DNA from: Desulfolutivibrio sulfoxidireducens
GTDB taxonomy: Bacteria; Desulfobacterota; Desulfovibrionia; Desulfovibrionales; Desulfovibrionaceae
Reading direction: 5' to 3'
Length of the DNA: 64,000 nt
Assembly (NCBI RefSeq): GCF_013376475.1
Contig: NZ_CP045508.1
Location: forward strand, 2,105,501 to 2,169,500
Below are positions 34,892 to 45,820 of this stretch, one piece after another. Under the pieces are notes generated by a model, which was not told where the DNA came from, did no database searches, and saw only the letters and a list, made by a program, of their open reading frames with translations. How positions within the stretch are numbered: the stretch's first letter is position 1; each line of letters begins with the position of its first letter. A program made the position numbers and the translations under genes.

Positions 34892-35260
34892 CTATTCGGT
34901 TTCCTTGGCCTTGTCCTTGCCCTTGGACTCGATCTTCGGGCCACCATCGGCAAGACCGGAGACAAAGGCGCGGTTGACCTTGAGTTCCGCTCCGCCACCC
35001 ACGTCGATGGTCAGGACATCGCCGTTGGCGGCCATGATGCGGCCGTAAATGCCGCCACTGGTGATGATCGAATCGCCTTTTTTCAGGTTGGCCAAAAGCT
35101 CCTTGTGCTGCTTGGCCTTTTTCTGCTGGGGACGGATGAGCAGAAAATAGAAGATGGCGAACATGAGGATCAGGGGCAAAAAGGCGCCGATGGGATTGCT
35201 GGCGGACTGATCGCCGCCCGGGGCCGCGCCCATGGCGAAGGCCACGCTGTCAAAAAACAT
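34892..35260 (-). CDS. yajC: Sec translocon accessory protein YajC
   Basis: This 122-residue protein has an N-terminal membrane helix (IGAFLPLILMFAIFYFLLIRPQQKK) with the RPQ(Q)K signature and a cytoplasmic domain containing LLANLKKGDSIITSGGIYGRI. It associates with SecDF. Start ATG 35260 has a GGAGGAAGT SD. It precedes secD by 127 bases, the standard order. Confidence 0.94.
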   Translation of the reverse strand: MFFDSVAFAMGAAPGGDQSASNPIGAFLPLILMFAIFYFLLIRPQQKKAKQHKELLANLKKGDSIITSGGIYGRIMAANGDVLTIDVGGGAELKVNRAFVSGLADGGPKIESKGKDKAKETE

Positions 35261-35483
35261 ACTTCCTCCGGTCCTGGTTGCATTTCCCGGGAGCCCCGAA
35301 ATCGCGGCCCACGGGAAATCGGTTGCCAACGCGGGGAGTGCCCGACGAGGTCGGCCCGCGCGTTACGTGTGCAGTCGAAACACGGCCATTGAACATATTT
35401 TCGCGGCAAAGCCAAGCCCGGCCTTCCCCTGGCGGGACGAAACCCGGGGAAAAATCATGGCCAGGCGGCCCAAAGGCCGCTTT

Positions 35484-37242
<1,759 letters not shown>

Positions 37243-37250
<8 letters not shown>

Positions 37251-38964
37251 CTCCCCTCCCAAGTAAGGCATTAAGCTCGGCAAAGAGCCGTCTTTCTTCT
37301 TCCACGTTTCCCACGGCCCTGGCCCGGCGCATGGCCTCCGTCAGTTCTTTTTTGGCCGTCTCGCGCCGCACCGAGTGTAAAAAACCGGAAATCTCCTCGA
37401 AATGCTCCCGGCGCTGTTCCTCCGGCTGGTCCCCGGACTCCCTGGCCGTTGCCACAAAGGCCAATTCCTCGGGTTCAAGGACCAGCCTGGGATCGTCGGC
37501 GCCAAGGACCTTGAGCTTGGCCCACAGGCCGCGGGCGCTCGACCCGGACAAAAAATCGGCCGCGCCGGCCGCGTCCAGGGCGGGCGCGTATTCGGGACAA
37601 CGGGCCGCGAAGGACAAAATCCACTGCTCGCGTTGACCAAGCGTAAATGCCGGACGGTCCTTTTCCCGGGCCGCCGGAACGGCCGCCCGCCGACGGCCCG
37701 CCGTGTCGGCCAGGGCGCTTCGCAGTTCGAGTTCGGAAAGGCCCAGGGCCGCGGCCACCCGGGGGGCAAAGCCCGCGCGCAGGTTGGCGTCGCCCACCTT
37801 GCCCAAAAACCCCTCGGCCCAGGCCACCTGCTCTTTTCGGGCCATGGCCGACACGGCCTTGAAGCAGTAGCGCAGGCCGTCCTCGGCCTCGGCCAGGCAG
37901 GCCTCGAAGGCCTTCTTTCCCCGGGTCTGGAGCAGGCTGTCCACGTCCTCGCCCTCGGGCAAAAGGGTCACCCGGCACCCGGCGCCGGTGGCCAGAAGCA
38001 TCTCCGCGGAACGCAGGGCGGCCTTGCGGCCCGCGCCGTCGCCGTCGAAAATCAGGTCCACCGAGGAGCAAAACCCCAAAAGCCGCTTGACCTGCTCCGG
38101 GGTGAGCGCCGTGCCCAGAACGCCCACAGCCTCGGCGTAGCCGAACTGGTGCAGGGTGATCACGTCCACGTAGCCCTCGGTGAGCATGGCCCGGCGGCTT
38201 TTGGCCATGGCCTGACGGGCGTCGCACAGGGCGTAGAGGTGGTCCCCCTTGCGGTAGATGGGCGAGTCGGCGCTGTTTAAATATTTGGGATCCCCCTCGC
38301 CCATGATCCGGCCGCCAAAGGCCACCACAGTCCCGGCCACGTCGCGGATGGGAAAAGTGAGCCGGTCGCGGAACCTGTCCCAGGTCCGGCCGTCGTCCCG
38401 CCGGGACAAAAGCCCGGCCTGGGCGGCCTGGGTCGGTGAAAACCCCCTGGTCTTCAAATGGTTTTCCAGCCCCTGCCACTGGGGCGGGCTGTAGCCCAGG
38501 CCGAACTTCCCGGCCACCTCCGGCGCGATGCCGCGTTTGTCCAGATAGTCCCTGGCGGCCTGGCCCTGGGGTGACCGCAGGGTGCGGCGGAAAAACTCGT
38601 CGGCCAGGGCGTGCATCTCCAGGCAGGCCTGGCGCAGCCGTTTTTTTTCCCCGGCCCGGGGATCGATCCGGCCAGGGGCAAGGCTCACCCCCACCTCGGC
38701 GGCCAGCCGTTCCAGCCCTTCGCGAAACTCCAGCCCGTTTATCCGGCAATAAAAATCAATGACGTCCCCCGAGGCCTGGCAGCCGAAACAATGGAAATAT
38801 CCCCGCTCCGGATGGACGTTGAACGAACCCTTGGTCTCCTGGTGGAAGGGACACACCCCGACCAGCCGCCCGCCCACGGACCGCAGGTCCACATACCGCC
38901 GGACGATGTCGACGATGTCCGCCCGGGCCTTGACCGCCGCCACTCCCGAGGAATCGAACTTCAT
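37243..38964 (-). CDS. dnaG: DNA primase
   Basis: This 573-residue protein makes RNA primers for replication. The N-terminal CHC2 zinc finger is seen as [15 protein letters not shown] with YFHCFGC. The TOPRIM domain shows [15 protein letters not shown] and [12 protein letters not shown]. The C-terminal DnaB-binding region is about 150 residues. Start ATG 38964 is preferred to 38979 on spacing to GCAGGGCGG. It overlaps rpoD. Confidence 0.96.
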
Positions 38965-39155
38965 GCCGCCCTGCCCCATGCCGCTGTCCGCGCGCCTCGG
39001 CGGGACGGCCGGACCGCCCCCGGCATTTCACGAAGCCGTTGGTAAAAAAACGGAAAAGCGTGTCCACTCCCGACAGGCCGACGTGGTACGGGAGTGTTGG
39101 GACCGCGCCTTCCGGCCGCTGGAGACATCCTCCACGGGAAACGCGCACAAACGCC

Positions 39156-41525
39156 TCACCCCAGTTCCACCATGGTCATGCCGTCGCCGCCCCGGTCGGC
39201 CGGGGCCAGACGAAACGAGGCCACCTGGGGCGCCGTGCGCAAAAAATCGTGCACCTCGCGCCGCAACGCCCCCGTGCCCTTGCCGTGGACGATCTCCAAC
39301 TGGGTGCGGCCCTTGAGCACGCTGTCATCGAGAAACGCCGCCAACTCGGCCACGGCCTCGTCGGCCCGACGGCCCCGCAGGTCCAGGACGAAGGCGGACA
39401 CGACCGCGGATTGGCCGCCCTGATCCGAGGCGCTTTTCACGGACCATCCCCCGCCGGCTTTTTTGGCCTCCCGTCCCGAGGCCTCGGCCACCTCCCTGGC
39501 GTCCACCCACAGGCACACCCCGCCCAGGTCGACCTTGACCATTCGCCGCTTGGGGTCTTTGTCCAAAACCCGACCGGATTTGTTCCAGCCCGGCAAATGC
39601 ACGAGGTCGCCCGGTTTGAGGCCGTCGAAATCCGGGGAGGACGGTTTGGCGGAGTCACCTGGGGAGGGTTGAGAAACAGCCGCATTTTCCTCAATAAGTC
39701 TTTTTCCGGCCTCGGCAAGGGCCTTCTGGGCCTGTTTGCGGCCCAGGCGCCCCTCCTGGTAGCTGCGGGCGATCTCCCGGGAGGTCTCCCGGACCTCGTC
39801 CAGCAGGGCCGCCAGCCGTTTTTCGTAGCGTTCCCGGATTGCGACGGTTTTTTTCTTTTCCTGAATCTGAAGCTCGGCCAGTTCGTCGAGCTCCTCCTGC
39901 TTGCGCAGGGCCAGGACGTTTAAGCGGTCCAGGATCGAGCTGGAATCCGCGCCCTCCATGAGCAGATATTTGTGGGCCTTCACAAGGAGGTCCTCGGGCA
40001 GGCCGTGCTCCCGGGCCACGTCCAGGGCCACCGAGGCCCCCACCTGATCGTAGGCCAGCCCGTACAGGGGCTTTTTCCCGGCCGGGTCAAAAAGCATGCA
40101 GGCCGCCCGCACCCCGGGCTTGCTGAGTCCATAGGCCTTAAGGGCCGGGAAATGGGTGGCCGCGGCCAGCCAGGCGTTTTTCTCCAAAAGCCCGTCCACC
40201 ACGGCCTGGGCCAACGCCGCGCCCTGGGCCGGATCGGTCCCGGCCCCGAACTCGTCGAGAAGGACCAGGGTATCCTGGTCCACCTGGGGCCAGGCCCGGC
40301 TCAGGTGCCGAATCTGGGCGGTAAACGTGCTTAAATGATCCTCCAGGCTTTGCTCGTCGCCCAGAAACACGAACACCTTGCGCCAATGGGGCAGCCCGCA
40401 TCCCGGGGCGGCGGGCACGGCCAGGCCGGAGAAGGCCATAAGCGCCAGAAGCCCCAGGGTCTTCAGGCACACGGTCTTGCCCCCGGCGTTGGCCCCGCTG
40501 ATGATCAGGGCCCGCTGGCTGGGTTCGAGGATGATGTCCTGGGGGACCACCCGGGACGGATCGGAGGCCGCCAGAAGCAGCAGGGGATGGCGCGCGCCGG
40601 GCAGGCGCACGGGCTCGTCCGGACCCACGTCCGGAATGGTCCCGGCCATGGCCTCGGCCAGGGCCGCGCAGGCCAAAAGCACGTCCAGATCCACCAGAAG
40701 GCGGGAGAAGGCCGCAAGGCCGTCTTGTTCCTGACGGCACAGCCCGGAGAGAAAGGCCAGCACCCGGGCCTCGGCCTCGCGTTCCTCCTTTTTGAGCTCC
40801 TGAAGGCGGTTATTGACCTCGACCAAAAAAAACGGCTCGAAATAGCAGGTCTCGCCGGTCTGGGAATAGTCGTGAATGATGCCCGGGATGCGGCCCTTGA
40901 AGTTGGACTTGAGCGGCAACACGTACCGATCGGAGGAAATGGTGATGAAATCGTCCTGGAGATAGGAGGCCAGCCCCTGTCCCTGGACATAGTCCCTGAC
41001 CTGCCGGGTGCAGGTGCGATGGACGGCCCGGATCTCGGCCCGGGCGGAAAAAAGTTCGGGAGAGCTTTCGTCGCGAAGCCCGCCATCGGGAGACAGGCAC
41101 CGGGCCAGGGCGGCCATGGTCTTGTGCGGCGCCGGGGCGGACTCGGCCATCTCGCGCAACAGGGGCCGGACTCCACCCGGGGAGCCCGGCGACGGCGCGG
41201 CGGGCGCCAAAACGCGGCGGGCCTCGTCGGCCTGGGTCAGGACCGCCTGAAGGGCGAACAGCGCGTCCAGGTCCAGGGGCACGGATTCGTTGCCAAGGGC
41301 CGGAAACAGACCGGCCAGATCGGGAAATTCCGCCAGCCGGAAGTGCGCGTCCCGGCGCAGTTCCAGGCACTCGGCCAAAAGCCGCTGGCGACGGAAGAGC
41401 ATGTCCGGATCGGACAGGGGGGAAAGTGCGGCGCAGGCGAGACGGCCCGGAATGGAAACCGCCAAATCCGCCAAAGAGCCAAGGACCTTGTGAAACTCCA
41501 GAAGCTGGAGGGAGCGTGTATCCAT
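39156..41525 (-). CDS. mutS2: MutS2 ATPase with C-terminal Smr domain
   Basis: This 789-residue protein has the MutS core and ATPase: Walker A ISGANAGGKTVCLKTLGL, then the signature DEQSLEDHLSTF and Walker B LVLLDEFGAGTDP. A coiled coil (about residues 530-600) and a C-terminal Smr nuclease-type domain (VLDLRGRRADEAVAELAAFL, IVHGKGTGALR) follow. MutS2 is linked to suppression of recombination and to rescue of collided ribosomes; it lacks the mismatch-recognition domain. It lies between yqeY and dnaG. Confidence 0.94.
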   Translation of the reverse strand: MDTRSLQLLEFHKVLGSLADLAVSIPGRLACAALSPLSDPDMLFRRQRLLAECLELRRDAHFRLAEFPDLAGLFPALGNESVPLDLDALFALQAVLTQADEARRVLAPAAPSPGSPGGVRPLLREMAESAPAPHKTMAALARCLSPDGGLRDESSPELFSARAEIRAVHRTCTRQVRDYVQGQGLASYLQDDFITISSDRYVLPLKSNFKGRIPGIIHDYSQTGETCYFEPFFLVEVNNRLQELKKEEREAEARVLAFLSGLCRQEQDGLAAFSRLLVDLDVLLACAALAEAMAGTIPDVGPDEPVRLPGARHPLLLLAASDPSRVVPQDIILEPSQRALIISGANAGGKTVCLKTLGLLALMAFSGLAVPAAPGCGLPHWRKVFVFLGDEQSLEDHLSTFTAQIRHLSRAWPQVDQDTLVLLDEFGAGTDPAQGAALAQAVVDGLLEKNAWLAAATHFPALKAYGLSKPGVRAACMLFDPAGKKPLYGLAYDQVGASVALDVAREHGLPEDLLVKAHKYLLMEGADSSSILDRLNVLALRKQEELDELAELQIQEKKKTVAIRERYEKRLAALLDEVRETSREIARSYQEGRLGRKQAQKALAEAGKRLIEENAAVSQPSPGDSAKPSSPDFDGLKPGDLVHLPGWNKSGRVLDKDPKRRMVKVDLGGVCLWVDAREVAEASGREAKKAGGGWSVKSASDQGGQSAVVSAFVLDLRGRRADEAVAELAAFLDDSVLKGRTQLEIVHGKGTGALRREVHDFLRTAPQVASFRLAPADRGGDGMTMVELG

Positions 41526-41547
41526 GCGGCGCGAAAAAGGCGACGGG

Positions 41548-41994
41548 CTAACTGGACAGGCGGGAACGCGTCAGATCGCTGACCTTCTTCCCGTCGGCCC
41601 GGCCCTTGTGCTTTGCCAGGATGGCCGAAACAACCCGTCCCATGTCCTTGACGCTGTGAGCCCCAACTTCGGCAATGGCCTGGTCGACCTCGCGGACAAG
41701 TTCCTCCTCGGTCAGGGGAGCGGGCAGATATTCAAGGAGAACCTCGAGTTCCCGCTCTTCCCTGTTCCGAAGATCGTCTCGGCCGGCTCGGCCGAACTGT
41801 TCGATGGACTCGCGACGCTGCTTGGCCTGCCTGGTCAACACATCGACCAACTCGTCGTCGGTGAGCGGACGCAAAAGCTCCACCTGCCGATTCTTGGCCG
41901 CAGTCTTGAGCATGCGCAAGACGGACAGGCGCACCTCATCCCTGGCCTTGTAGGCGGCGAGGTAGTCTTTTTCGATGCGGTCCGTAAGGTTCAT
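41548..41994 (-). CDS. GatB/YqeY family protein
   Basis: This 148-residue helical protein begins LTDRIEKDYLAAYKARDEVRLSVLRML and ends VSDLTRSRL, typical of YqeY, a homologue of the tRNA-binding tail of GatB. The function may involve tRNA-dependent amidation or tRNA binding. The ATG overlaps the rpsU stop as TAATG. rpsU-yqeY is a common pair. Confidence 0.93.
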   Translation of the reverse strand: MNLTDRIEKDYLAAYKARDEVRLSVLRMLKTAAKNRQVELLRPLTDDELVDVLTRQAKQRRESIEQFGRAGRDDLRNREERELEVLLEYLPAPLTEEELVREVDQAIAEVGAHSVKDMGRVVSAILAKHKGRADGKKVSDLTRSRLSS

Positions 41995-42194
41995 TACATC
42001 ATGTTGATTTTGCGCATCTTCTTAAGCAGACGCTTTCTGGCGGCAGCTTTTTTCTTCTTGCGCATGACACTGGGCTTCTCAAAATGCTGGCGTTTTTTCA
42101 ATTCGGACAACACGCCAGCCTTTTCAACCTGCTTCTTGAAACGTCGCAACGCGATATCAAAGTTGTCGGAATCATCTAGGTAGACACCCGGCAC
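41994..42194 (-). CDS. rpsU: Ribosomal protein bS21
   Basis: This 66-residue basic protein reads [21 protein letters not shown] and ends [21 protein letters not shown], typical of bS21. The chosen start is GTG 42194 with a GAGGGGGG SD 9 bases upstream; GTG 42203 would be too close to it. It leads the rpsU-yqeY-mutS2-dnaG-rpoD cluster. Confidence 0.93.
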   Translation of the reverse strand: MPGVYLDDSDNFDIALRRFKKQVEKAGVLSELKKRQHFEKPSVMRKKKKAAARKRLLKKMRKINMM

Positions 42195-42316
42195 AGGACT
42201 CACCCCCCTCTTGCCTGGACTGCCGTGCCCGTCCCGGGCAGGCGGAAAAGGAGACATCTATTCCCCACTGGGACAAAAGGCAAGCCCTTTTCCCCCATCC
42301 CGGGAAACGGACAACG

Positions 42317-42350
42317 AAAAGGACCCGTCCGGCATGCGCCACACGGGTCC
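42317..42350 (-). terminator. Intrinsic terminator after hup and small membrane gene
   Basis: GGACCCGT pairs with ACGGGTCC (minus strand), followed by TTTTCG. It separates hup from the rpsU cluster. Confidence 0.75.
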
Positions 42351-42378
42351 GAAAGATGGCCTGATCAGCACGGCGGGT

Positions 42379-42567
42379 TCAATGCTGGCGCCCGGCCGCG
42401 TGGCAGGAGGATTCCTTGATGGCCGTAAGGACGCAGTACCCCACGCCGGAACCGATGATGAGGAGGACCAGATACAACACGCTGAAAAAAATGAAGTGAT
42501 CCGGCATCCACCACGGCAGATCCTGCGGCAGGGGACTCTGGACCGTCTCTCCGTGAATCATCCACAT
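42379..42567 (-). CDS. Small single-span membrane protein
   Basis: This 62-residue protein has one strong membrane helix (FIFFSVLYLVLLIIGSGVGYCVLTA) and a short His-containing tail. A GGGGAG motif 9 bases before ATG 42567 and position just after hup support it. It resembles small subunits found in respiratory complexes, but no family is recognised. Function unknown. Confidence 0.65.
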   Translation of the reverse strand: MWMIHGETVQSPLPQDLPWWMPDHFIFFSVLYLVLLIIGSGVGYCVLTAIKESSCHAAGRQH

Positions 42568-42584
42568 GGCTTTGGCTCCCCGCG

Positions 42585-42857
42585 TTATTTTATGACTTCT
42601 TTGAGCAGCTTGCCGGGACGGAACTTGACCACCTTGCTGGCCGGAATCGTGATCTCGGCGCCGGTGCGCGGATTGCGGCCGGTGCGGGCCTTGCGCTCAT
42701 CCACGGCGAAGGTGCCGAACCCGGTCAGGGTCAGCTTGCCGTCGGCGACCAGGGTGGCTTCCACGGACTCCAGAAACGCATTGAGTGCGCGTTCGGCGTC
42801 AGCCTTGGTCATTTTGGTCTTTTCCGCGATTTTTACCACTAAATCAGCCTTGGTCAT
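42585..42857 (-). CDS. hup: HU-type DNA-binding protein
   Basis: This 90-residue protein reads MTKADLVVKIAEKTKMTKADAERALNAFLESVE and contains the DNA-binding arm LTGFGTFAVDERKARTGRNPRTG. It bends DNA and compacts the nucleoid. ATG 42857 follows a GGAGGAGAGG SD; upstream frame residues are shadow. Confidence 0.94.
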   Translation of the reverse strand: MTKADLVVKIAEKTKMTKADAERALNAFLESVEATLVADGKLTLTGFGTFAVDERKARTGRNPRTGAEITIPASKVVKFRPGKLLKEVIK

Positions 42858-43056
42858 CGGTCCTCTCCTCCTCTTTTGGTATCGCCGGGATCGCCGTCGA
42901 CGACTCGCTCGACGCACCCCTCTCTCCCAAACTCCTGAAATCCTTCGCTTTCATATCCGCCATTTCGACGCCTGCCATATGGAAGATCATCCGTGCCCCA
43001 AAAAACCACGCTCAATCGGCGCGAAATGATGCGGAAATCATGGCCTGACCCCATCG

Positions 43057-43068
43057 CATTCGCGAATG
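43057..43068. promoter_or_regulatory. Perfect 12-bp palindrome
   Basis: CATTCGCGAATG lies about 200 bases upstream of hup and 30 bases past the rsmA stop. It may be an operator; no partner is known. Confidence 0.3.
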
Positions 43069-43099
43069 GGTTGAGATGAACTCCATTTTCACCCCAAAG

Positions 43100-43930
43100 T
43101 CAAGAGGCCCCAGGCTTTTTCAAGCTTTTCGCAAGAATCCGAAAAAAATCCGGAGAAAGGTCCTCCGCCCGACATTCCGGTGAATATCCATGCCGTTCAA
43201 AGAGATGTCCCATATCTTCGGACCATTGGCCACGAAGCGTCCGCCGCATCTGCTTACGCCGGTTGCTGAAGCAGTGCTTGATGGCCCAGGCCAGTTGCCC
43301 GGGATCGTCCACGTCAGGCATCCGGGCCAGGGGGGTCAGCCGGACCACGGCGGAGTCCACCTTGGGCCGGGGCCGAAAGACGTTCGGGCCGACCTTGAAG
43401 AGATACTCCACCTGGACGTAGTTCCCCAGAAAGGCCGTCAGCGCCCCGTATTCCTTGGTTCCAGGACTGGCGGCCATGCGCCTTGCCACCTCGTGCTGGA
43501 CCATGAACACCGCGAAGGCAAACCCACGCAGGCCGGCGCACATATCCCACACCAGGGGCGAGGCCACGTTGTAGGGCAGGTTCCCGACGATCTTCAGCCG
43601 GGCCAGTCCGGCCAGACGGCCCCAGTCCAGACGCAGGGCGTCCTGCGCGACAACGGCCACGCCCGGGTGGTCTCGCGGCAGGGCCAGGGCCAGGGCCAGA
43701 TCCTTTTCCACGGCCAGGAAGCGCCCGGGGCCGGCCTTCACGATCCATTCCGACAGCGCCCCCCGCCCGGGTCCGATCTCAAGGATGGTATCGTCCGGCC
43801 CAATCCGAAGCGCGGCCACGATCTTGCGGGCGATGTTCGGATCGACCAGAAAGTTCTGGCCCAGGCTGCGCTTGGGAGAGGCCGGGAGTTCTCGCGGGCT
43901 TCGGACGAAGATGTCGTCGGTTGCGGCCAT
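43100..43930 (-). CDS. rsmA: 16S rRNA dimethyladenosine transferase
   Basis: This 276-residue enzyme dimethylates A1518 and A1519 of 16S rRNA. The N-terminus KRSLGQNFLVDPNIARKIV, SAM motif ILEIGPGRGALSEWI and NLPYN (IVGNLPYNVASPLVW) are diagnostic. ATG 43930 has GGAGG at 10 bases. It starts 1 base after the upstream glycosyltransferase stop. Confidence 0.95.
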   Translation of the reverse strand: MAATDDIFVRSPRELPASPKRSLGQNFLVDPNIARKIVAALRIGPDDTILEIGPGRGALSEWIVKAGPGRFLAVEKDLALALALPRDHPGVAVVAQDALRLDWGRLAGLARLKIVGNLPYNVASPLVWDMCAGLRGFAFAVFMVQHEVARRMAASPGTKEYGALTAFLGNYVQVEYLFKVGPNVFRPRPKVDSAVVRLTPLARMPDVDDPGQLAWAIKHCFSNRRKQMRRTLRGQWSEDMGHLFERHGYSPECRAEDLSPDFFRILAKSLKKPGAS

Positions 43931-43931
43931 G

Positions 43932-45647
43932 TCACCGCGCCTCCCGGTCCGAACCGGATGCGCCGGCCTGGTCAACCCGCTCCAGCAGGTCCTGCTTAAG
44001 GGCCCACAAAATGCGGAACATGGCCAGCTCCCTGTTCATATCGGGATCGAGCCCGGCCATTTTCACGACCAGTTCCGCCACCGAAACGGGTTTCCTGGCC
44101 AGAACGAGCAGTTCCCTGACTATTTCCGGCTCGATCAGACCATCAAGCCCCTCATAGATGATCGGAAAATCCCGCCCCCGGTAGACCGCCGCCCCGGCTC
44201 GGCTGGCCGTCACCAGGGCCTCCGGGGCCAGGGAGGTCGACGGGTGGCCGCCAAAAACCCGGCCGTAGGGAATGTGCAGGGGATGGGACAGGCCGCGCAG
44301 GGCTTCCCGGTCCGGGATCGGCTCGCGCCAAAGCCCTTCCCACAAGGCCATATACCGCTTTACCACGCCGGCCCAGGTGAAATGCCGCTCCACCCGCCCG
44401 CGCCCGGCCCGGCCCATGGCCCGCCGCAGTCCCGGATCGTCGGCCAGGACGCCCAGGAACCGGGCCAGGGCGGGCACGTCCACCACGCACTGCTGGGCCC
44501 GGGCCAGGTGGGAATGGTTGTCGAAGCACAAGGGGGTCAGGGCATCCAGGACCGGGGTGTCCCCGGGACCCGTGGTGGGCACGAGAAAACCCGTCTCGCC
44601 GTGGACCACCAGGTCCCGGTAGCCGTCGAAATCCGAGGCCACCACGGGCAGCCCGCAGGCCATGGCCTCCAGGATGGACAGGCCGAAGGTCTCCTGAAGG
44701 TTGTCCACGGGCGACACGAAGACGTCGGCGGCCCTGAGGATGCTCCGTTTTTTGTCCTCGCCCGGGCGGGGAAAAAGCCGGAAGGCCAGGCCGACCCCGG
44801 CGGCGAAACGGGTCAGGGCCTGGATCGCGGCCTGGGAGCCTTCCTCGGTCCATCCGGCCATGACCAGACAGGGCGGCGGGCTGGCCGGATCGGGTCGCCT
44901 GTCCGCCGAAAGGCGCCCAAAGGCCCGCAGAACCGGAAGGGGATCGAGCTTCGAGCTGTGGGAGATGCGCCCGAAGATCAAAAAGACCGTGGACGCGGCC
45001 GGGATGTCCAGTTCGGCGCGGGCCGCCAGGCGTTCGTGGTCCGTGGCCGGAGCGAAGGCCGAGACGTCGATCCCAAGGGGCACACGTTCCACCCGGGGGC
45101 ATCCTGGAGGCGGCGCCGCCGGCGATCCGTTTGGAGCGTATCCCTCCCGCAGATAGGCGTAGAACTCCCGCACCGCCGCCACAGCCGCCGTGGAGGTGGC
45201 CACCACCATGTCCCTCGGCGTGGTCCCGGGCCACAGATGCATCAAGAATCCCTGGCTGAACCTGGAATAGCTGAGGGAGTGGGTGACCGAGGTGATGGGA
45301 AAGACCTCCCGGGACAGCAGGTTGCGCAGCCGGGCCAGATGAGCCGGGAAGGTGATGCACTCCGAGAGGTGGAAGGCGAAGTAGGCGTTGCGGCGCAGGC
45401 CGCCCGGCAGGTCCAGCCGCGTCAAAAATTTGAGTTTTCCCCGATCCCGCAGATCCGGCCGCATATTCCCGATGGTCTTGGCCAGGTCGTCGCGTTGGCG
45501 CGGCGCGGCCAGGTAGAAATGGTAGGCGTCAAAGGGATCGGCGGCCAGGAGGGCCGTGAGGAAACCGGCGTTGGCCGTCATGCGGCCAAGCATGTCCCCG
45601 CGTTCCAGGAACGGGTCAAGGGTTCCCCATAGGCGAGGTTCGGGCAT
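43932..45647 (-). CDS. Large GT4-type glycosyltransferase
   Basis: This 571-residue protein has a GT-B fold with the GT4 donor-site motif ETFGLSILEAMACGLPVVASDFDGY near residue 330, containing the EX7E pattern. An extended C-terminal region of about 130 residues carries no recognised domain. ATG 45647 is the likely start; no clear SD is seen, and the frame is open to 45782. It lies divergent from the diguanylate cyclase. The sugar and acceptor are unknown. Confidence 0.78.
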   Translation of the reverse strand: MPEPRLWGTLDPFLERGDMLGRMTANAGFLTALLAADPFDAYHFYLAAPRQRDDLAKTIGNMRPDLRDRGKLKFLTRLDLPGGLRRNAYFAFHLSECITFPAHLARLRNLLSREVFPITSVTHSLSYSRFSQGFLMHLWPGTTPRDMVVATSTAAVAAVREFYAYLREGYAPNGSPAAPPPGCPRVERVPLGIDVSAFAPATDHERLAARAELDIPAASTVFLIFGRISHSSKLDPLPVLRAFGRLSADRRPDPASPPPCLVMAGWTEEGSQAAIQALTRFAAGVGLAFRLFPRPGEDKKRSILRAADVFVSPVDNLQETFGLSILEAMACGLPVVASDFDGYRDLVVHGETGFLVPTTGPGDTPVLDALTPLCFDNHSHLARAQQCVVDVPALARFLGVLADDPGLRRAMGRAGRGRVERHFTWAGVVKRYMALWEGLWREPIPDREALRGLSHPLHIPYGRVFGGHPSTSLAPEALVTASRAGAAVYRGRDFPIIYEGLDGLIEPEIVRELLVLARKPVSVAELVVKMAGLDPDMNRELAMFRILWALKQDLLERVDQAGASGSDREAR

Positions 45648-45820
45648 GGGCGAGACAAGCCACGAAACCGTAGCGGTGTCAACCTGTTTGCCGCGCCCCG
45701 GGGGACCTGCCGCCCACCGGCGGCATGGGCCGGGACCGGACGATACGGCGTCCACGGCCATTGGCCTTGAAATTGCAAACAAGGACCTGAAATCTCAGCC
45801 ACTCCGCCATGGAGGATTGT